Of a stretch of DNA of 64,000 nt, positions 59,951 to 64,000 are shown one piece after another (positions within the stretch are counted from its first letter, which is position 1; every line of letters starts with the position of its first letter). The position numbers were made by a program, and so were the translations under genes. Source of the DNA: Microvelia longipes (Eukaryota; Arthropoda; Insecta; Hemiptera; Veliidae); the NCBI GenBank assembly GCA_018340805.1, contig JACMZG010001911.1:35892314-35956313 (forward strand). The letters are read 5' to 3'. A model generated the notes under the pieces. That model made no database searches. It saw only the letters and a list, made by a program, of their open reading frames with translations, and was not told where the DNA came from.

Positions 59951-61765
59951 ATCCGGGACAAAATCTATTATCTCGGACTGATCTATGTTGACGGAATCCG
60001 TTTTTGAAGATTTAAAAAATCAAATTTAAAAAAAAATATTTATTATTTTAATTACTTAAGGGAATATTTATTTGTATTTATTTCTAATTCATAGTTTTAA
60101 GATTGTTTATTAGACAGGTTCGATTAATTTTTTTGATTTATGGTTTAAGTCAATTAAAGAGATAAATAAATGTTAATTATTGTTAATGACGTCTAATTGT
60201 AGGGTTTTAATTTATTGTATTAAAGTCGATAAAAAGTCTGATTAGATGAGAGGGCGGTCCTATGGTTTGATAGCTATTAATTTCTAAATTGGTCCTAATC
60301 AAATCAGTTAACTCTCGGGGAGAAGCTGTTAAGGCGAAGTCTTTGACACACTGAGTTAAGTGAGCCAATTTAACCTAGTTGTACCAATGGAGATCGATTT
60401 AACGCAATTCCCGAACTGAGAGACGGAGCTCAGTCGGAGGCGGGACGTGGACCCGGGGTGGTTTCATGCTCTGTGCGCCTGCGTACATCATGCCACCAAT
60501 CCTGAGTCACCGTTTCCACCCTTCTTATGGATACACAAAAAAAAACAATATAAGTATATACTGTATTAAAAGTATAAAAAATGAAGTCTTTTTTTAATTT
60601 ATTAATAAATATGATGCAAACAAATTTTTTTATTGGAATAAAAAAAAATAAAAGTCGTGCGTGAAGTGAAATTTATTTTTCGAATAGTCTAAGATCACAA
60701 TTCATCTACTGCCGTAGTGTTTATTAAAATAGTGTAAAGCTGTGCTTTTGTTTGATTCATATTACTCAGGTGATAACAATTTTTCAAGTAAGCTGAGAAA
60801 ATCTAGCATCAGTGAAAACTAAAGTTGACTAGGCTAAACTAGTTATGCACACGTATAGTACACAACAGATAATATAATAACAATAAAATTTATTTTTGAA
60901 CTTATGTAAAACATACTGTTATTCTGTTATACCAAGTTCTTCTACAAAAGGGCTGTCATTTATGCTGTCGCGACCTATTTTAAAATGACAGTTCTTTTAC
61001 ATTATAAACAATTAAGATATTCAATTTGGAGTAGATATAGAAGCTTCGCCAATGTGCGCAGTTTTTATAAATATCGTCATTCAAGATTATAAAACCAGGT
61101 CATGTTATTAACGTTACCAAGATTTAAGGATATAGACCCTTAAAAAATTTGTCATTTAAGTAACATTTTGTTAAGAAAAGTTAAATATTTGCTTCTTTAT
61201 TTTTATGCTGCGGTTATGTATTTTATTGGCATCATATTGTCCGCCAAAATAAATACCTTTATTTATTGGTGATTTTTAATTTTAGCCTACCCTCGAGTAG
61301 TGCGACTAAAACTTGGTAGATTTTCGTTCAGTGACTAAATTAAGAATAAAATCGCTATTAAAAATTTCCTACCCTCTATATGTTTTTTATTGTAAATAAG
61401 CGTTGATTTCTTAAGAAATTGAAATATAAATTTTATAATTTTTAGTAATAAAATTTTAAGAATTTTAATCACCAGCAAAACTGATGAATTACTTCTAATT
61501 TTTCTTAAAAGAAGGAAATATTTGTAATACAAAAATATTTAAAGACGAAAATAAATCATTATAGAACATACTTAACTTAAAAAGAGTGAACTCGTCAGTC
61601 TGATGTATGGTAAGGGTACTGGACTTAATCTTAACTAACTTATTATACATTGAAGTTTGGCTTAAATGTCAATTGTTTACGAAACGCCTATAGTTTATCA
61701 TATTATATGTCAAAGTATATCATTTAGTTGGGGTGTAAATAAATAAATAATTTATTATTTATTAA
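59951..61765. other. upstream region of repo
   Basis: AT-rich except for a GC- and CpG-richer island at about 60395-60540 (contains GGCGGGACGTGGACCCGGGG and TGCGCCTGCG), the best candidate for the repo promoter or a 5' non-coding exon. On the minus strand the island has an ATG-initiated frame of about 29 codons ending in TAA, not obviously coding. From 60550 to 61765 I see nothing recognisable; TAAA/TTTA repeats lie just before the LINE fragment. Confidence 0.4.
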
Positions 61766-64000
61766 AAAATACAATTATTATTGACAAAACAATTTTCGAA
61801 CAGCAAATCGGTGGTTATCACTATACATGTTACATATTGTTTTTCTATTCTTAGGTTCAAATTATATTCAATAGGTATACGTGATCCTCTTCTCTCCTGG
61901 ATTATGACTTTTGTCACTGATCGGAAAACTTGTGTGAAAATCAAGAATGTTTTATCTGATTACTTTCCTGTCCTTAGTGGGGTGCCCCAGGGATCCCACT
62001 TCGGACCAATTTTGTTTTTATTTTTTATTAATGATCTTGGTTTTCTGTTAGCACAAGTTAAGTTCTTATTTTTTGCTGACGATTTAAAACTCTACTTAAA
62101 AATTTGTAACGTTCATGATTGTAGTCTCCTACAAAAAGTTATTGATTTGCTAAGCCTGTGGTGCAAAGAAAACCGCTTAAATTTAAATATATCAAAATGT
62201 CATATTGTTCGCTTCTATAGAATTAAAGAGCCTATAATCTTTGGTTCCTCTCTTTCTTCTAAATTATACATTAAAGATCTCGGTGTAATTCTTGATCAGT
62301 CATTAAGTTTCAACTATCACATAGATTATATAACTAAAAAAGCCATGAAAATACTCGGATTCATATTTCGAAATACTCGTTCCTTTAAAAATATAAAAAG
62401 TATTAATACTCTGTATACTACACTTGTAAGACAAATTATTGAATATGCCTCACCTGCTTGGTCACCTTTTTATCAAATATCTATCCACTATGTGGAAGAA
62501 ATTCAAAATAAATATTTAAGATTTATTAATTACAAACAAGGTATTGCTCCCACCCCTTTTCCTACTCCTTATGACTATGAGCCTGCCATGAAACAACTGA
62601 ACTTAAAGTCTTTAGAAAAAAGAAGAATATGTAGTGACCTCTTATTTTTATATAAAATAATTCATGGATTTATTGATAGTCCTGAATTATTGTCCTATCT
62701 CAACTTCCGAATTCCCTCACACCAATATAAGCAAATACTACTAAATATATTTAATAAAATATACAAAAACGAAATTGAGTTCCCTGCAACATGGTACGAT
62801 GAGGTAATAATTCCATTGTTAAAACCTGGTAAAGACGCGATGTTGGCTGACTCATACCGCCCAATAGTTTTATCTTCCTGTATTAAGAAAACGTATGAAC
62901 GCTTAATAAAACATCGGTTAGAATGGTGGGTTGAAAACAATGATTTACTACCAAAATCCCAGTATGGCTTCAGAAAGTTTTGCTCAGTTAACCAGCCCCA
63001 TGCTATTCTAATATCAGATATTTATTCAGCATTTGCTAGCGATAAATGTGCTCTGGCTCTATTCGTTGATATTAAAGGGGCATATGACAACGTTAATATA
63101 AGTAAACTGTACAAAATTCTTATATCACTAGGTTTTCCTCCACCACTGGTCAGAAATATAATAACTCTAATCTCTGGGCGCAACTTATTTATCAAGATAA
63201 ACGGCCGTTTAGTAGGCCCAAGAAGGACGTCTATCGGGCTGCCCCAGGGCGGGATCTTATCATGTTTACTTTACGCCTTGTATGTTTGTGACCTCGAATC
63301 ATATTTTGGTAATGATGTACGAATTTTGCAGTGGGCAGATGACGTCTGTCTCTATGTTATTGCAAAATCGTTTGAAGAAGCCGTAACTATACTATCTGCT
63401 GTTGTTTATGCCTTACAGGAATGGGCTAGGGATAAAGATTTGTCAATCTCCGTCGCAAAATCTTTTGTAAGTCCTTTTTCCCTAAAACGTGTAATACCAT
63501 TAGGTGATTCTGTTGTTCTAAACAACACGTTATTTCCCATCTTGAGAGAACCTAAATTTTTAGGCCTTTATTTAAATACAAAATTAACATGGTCAAACCA
63601 CATCAACTATATTATGAAAAGAGTAGAATGTTATATCAATGTTTTAAAATCTGTTTGTCATACATATTGGGGAGCTGACGTTAACATCTCACTTCTCTAT
63701 TATAGAGCTACTATTCGGTCCGTGATCGACTTTGGAGCTATTTTCTATGGCCAAGCAAGCTTTAGACTCCTAGAACCTCTGCAAAAAATTCAGAATACTT
63801 GCCTGCGTATTTGTTTAGGAGCTCTGCTTTCGTCTCCACTTTTATCACTATACTCTGAATGCGACGAACCCCCTCTTTTCATACGTCGCCAAATTTTATG
63901 CGACAGATTTTATATAAAAAACTTTTCATTTGATTCAATAGCAAGCCAAAAAATTTCAAGACTAGCGTCATCTGTCCTTACTTATCCTTTCTGGGAACGT
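61766..64000 (+). pseudogene. chimeric LINE reverse-transcriptase open frame, runs off window
   Basis: One frame stays open from after a stop at 61763-61765 to the last base (745 codons; first ATG 61904). Part 1 (to about 62735) is the second half of a jockey/CR1-type pol: GIRDPLLSWI, SGVPQGSHFGPILF, LFFADDLKLYLK, then the C-terminal region to LNFRIPS. Part 2 (from about 62736) starts again just before another reverse-transcriptase domain of the I/R1-like type: IIPLLKPGKD, SYRPIVLSS, QYGFRK, FVDIKGAYDNV, GLPQGGILSCLLY, LQWADDVCLY, and a thumb/C-terminal part EPKFLGLYL, EPPLFIRRQ. Both catalytic DD pairs are present. Part 1 lacks the endonuclease and motif A; part 2 is cut by the window edge. 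The junction is in frame but probably fortuitous. Confidence 0.8.

Overview
The window is AT-rich animal DNA from an insect, to judge by two homeobox genes that read as insect buttonless/Mox and reversed polarity (repo), a Smad2/3 (Smox) first exon, and a dense load of insect-type mobile elements. The order is unknown; nothing here fixes it. Genes have many small exons with GT-AG introns, so most continuous open frames are microsatellites, repeats or single exons. I assembled the exons by hand and checked them by reading-frame phase.

Layout. 1-2.3 kb: first coding exon of Smad2/3 on the minus strand (rest of the gene off the left edge), with a small upstream cluster of SMAD-type half-sites. 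3.6-6.0 kb: a small unrecognised plus-strand gene model, broken up by large AT-cored palindromes. 9.5-40.9 kb: one complete 25-exon minus-strand gene for a TECPR1/Pex23-like protein of 1224 residues (tectonin repeats, two dysferlin domains, a PH domain and a full galectin domain). Its introns hold a degraded LINE, an older reverse-transcriptase relic, a copia-type gag open frame, a PIF/Harbinger-like element, three copies of a mariner-type MITE, 5S-rRNA-like repeats, a 37-bp minisatellite and hairpin elements. 41-47 kb: repeats, with no gene found. 47.0-51.5 kb: buttonless/Mox on the plus strand (three exons, 95 residues). 52.8-60.0 kb: repo on the minus strand (five coding exons), convergent with buttonless. 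61.8-64.0 kb: an open frame running off the right edge that joins parts of two different non-LTR reverse transcriptases.

How the genes relate: buttonless and repo are both developmental homeobox genes (mesodermal dorsal-median cells and glia in Drosophila) but belong to different homeobox classes, so their adjacency is probably local linkage and not a relic of an ancestral cluster. Smox is a TGF-beta/activin effector. The TECPR1-like gene is an autophagy/lysosome-repair housekeeping gene. No shared pathway is implied.

The most interesting observations are: (i) an intact galectin domain, with most glycan-contact residues, spliced in phase into a TECPR1-type protein; (ii) a repeat family joining a tRNA-like head to a several-hundred-base hairpin, in at least three full and several partial copies; (iii) a Harbinger-like element whose ends are arrays of a TTAGG-containing unit and which keeps only the start of a Myb/SANT-like ORF; (iv) a very short Mox protein with unusual homeodomain residues; (v) the in-frame fusion of two LINE reverse transcriptases.
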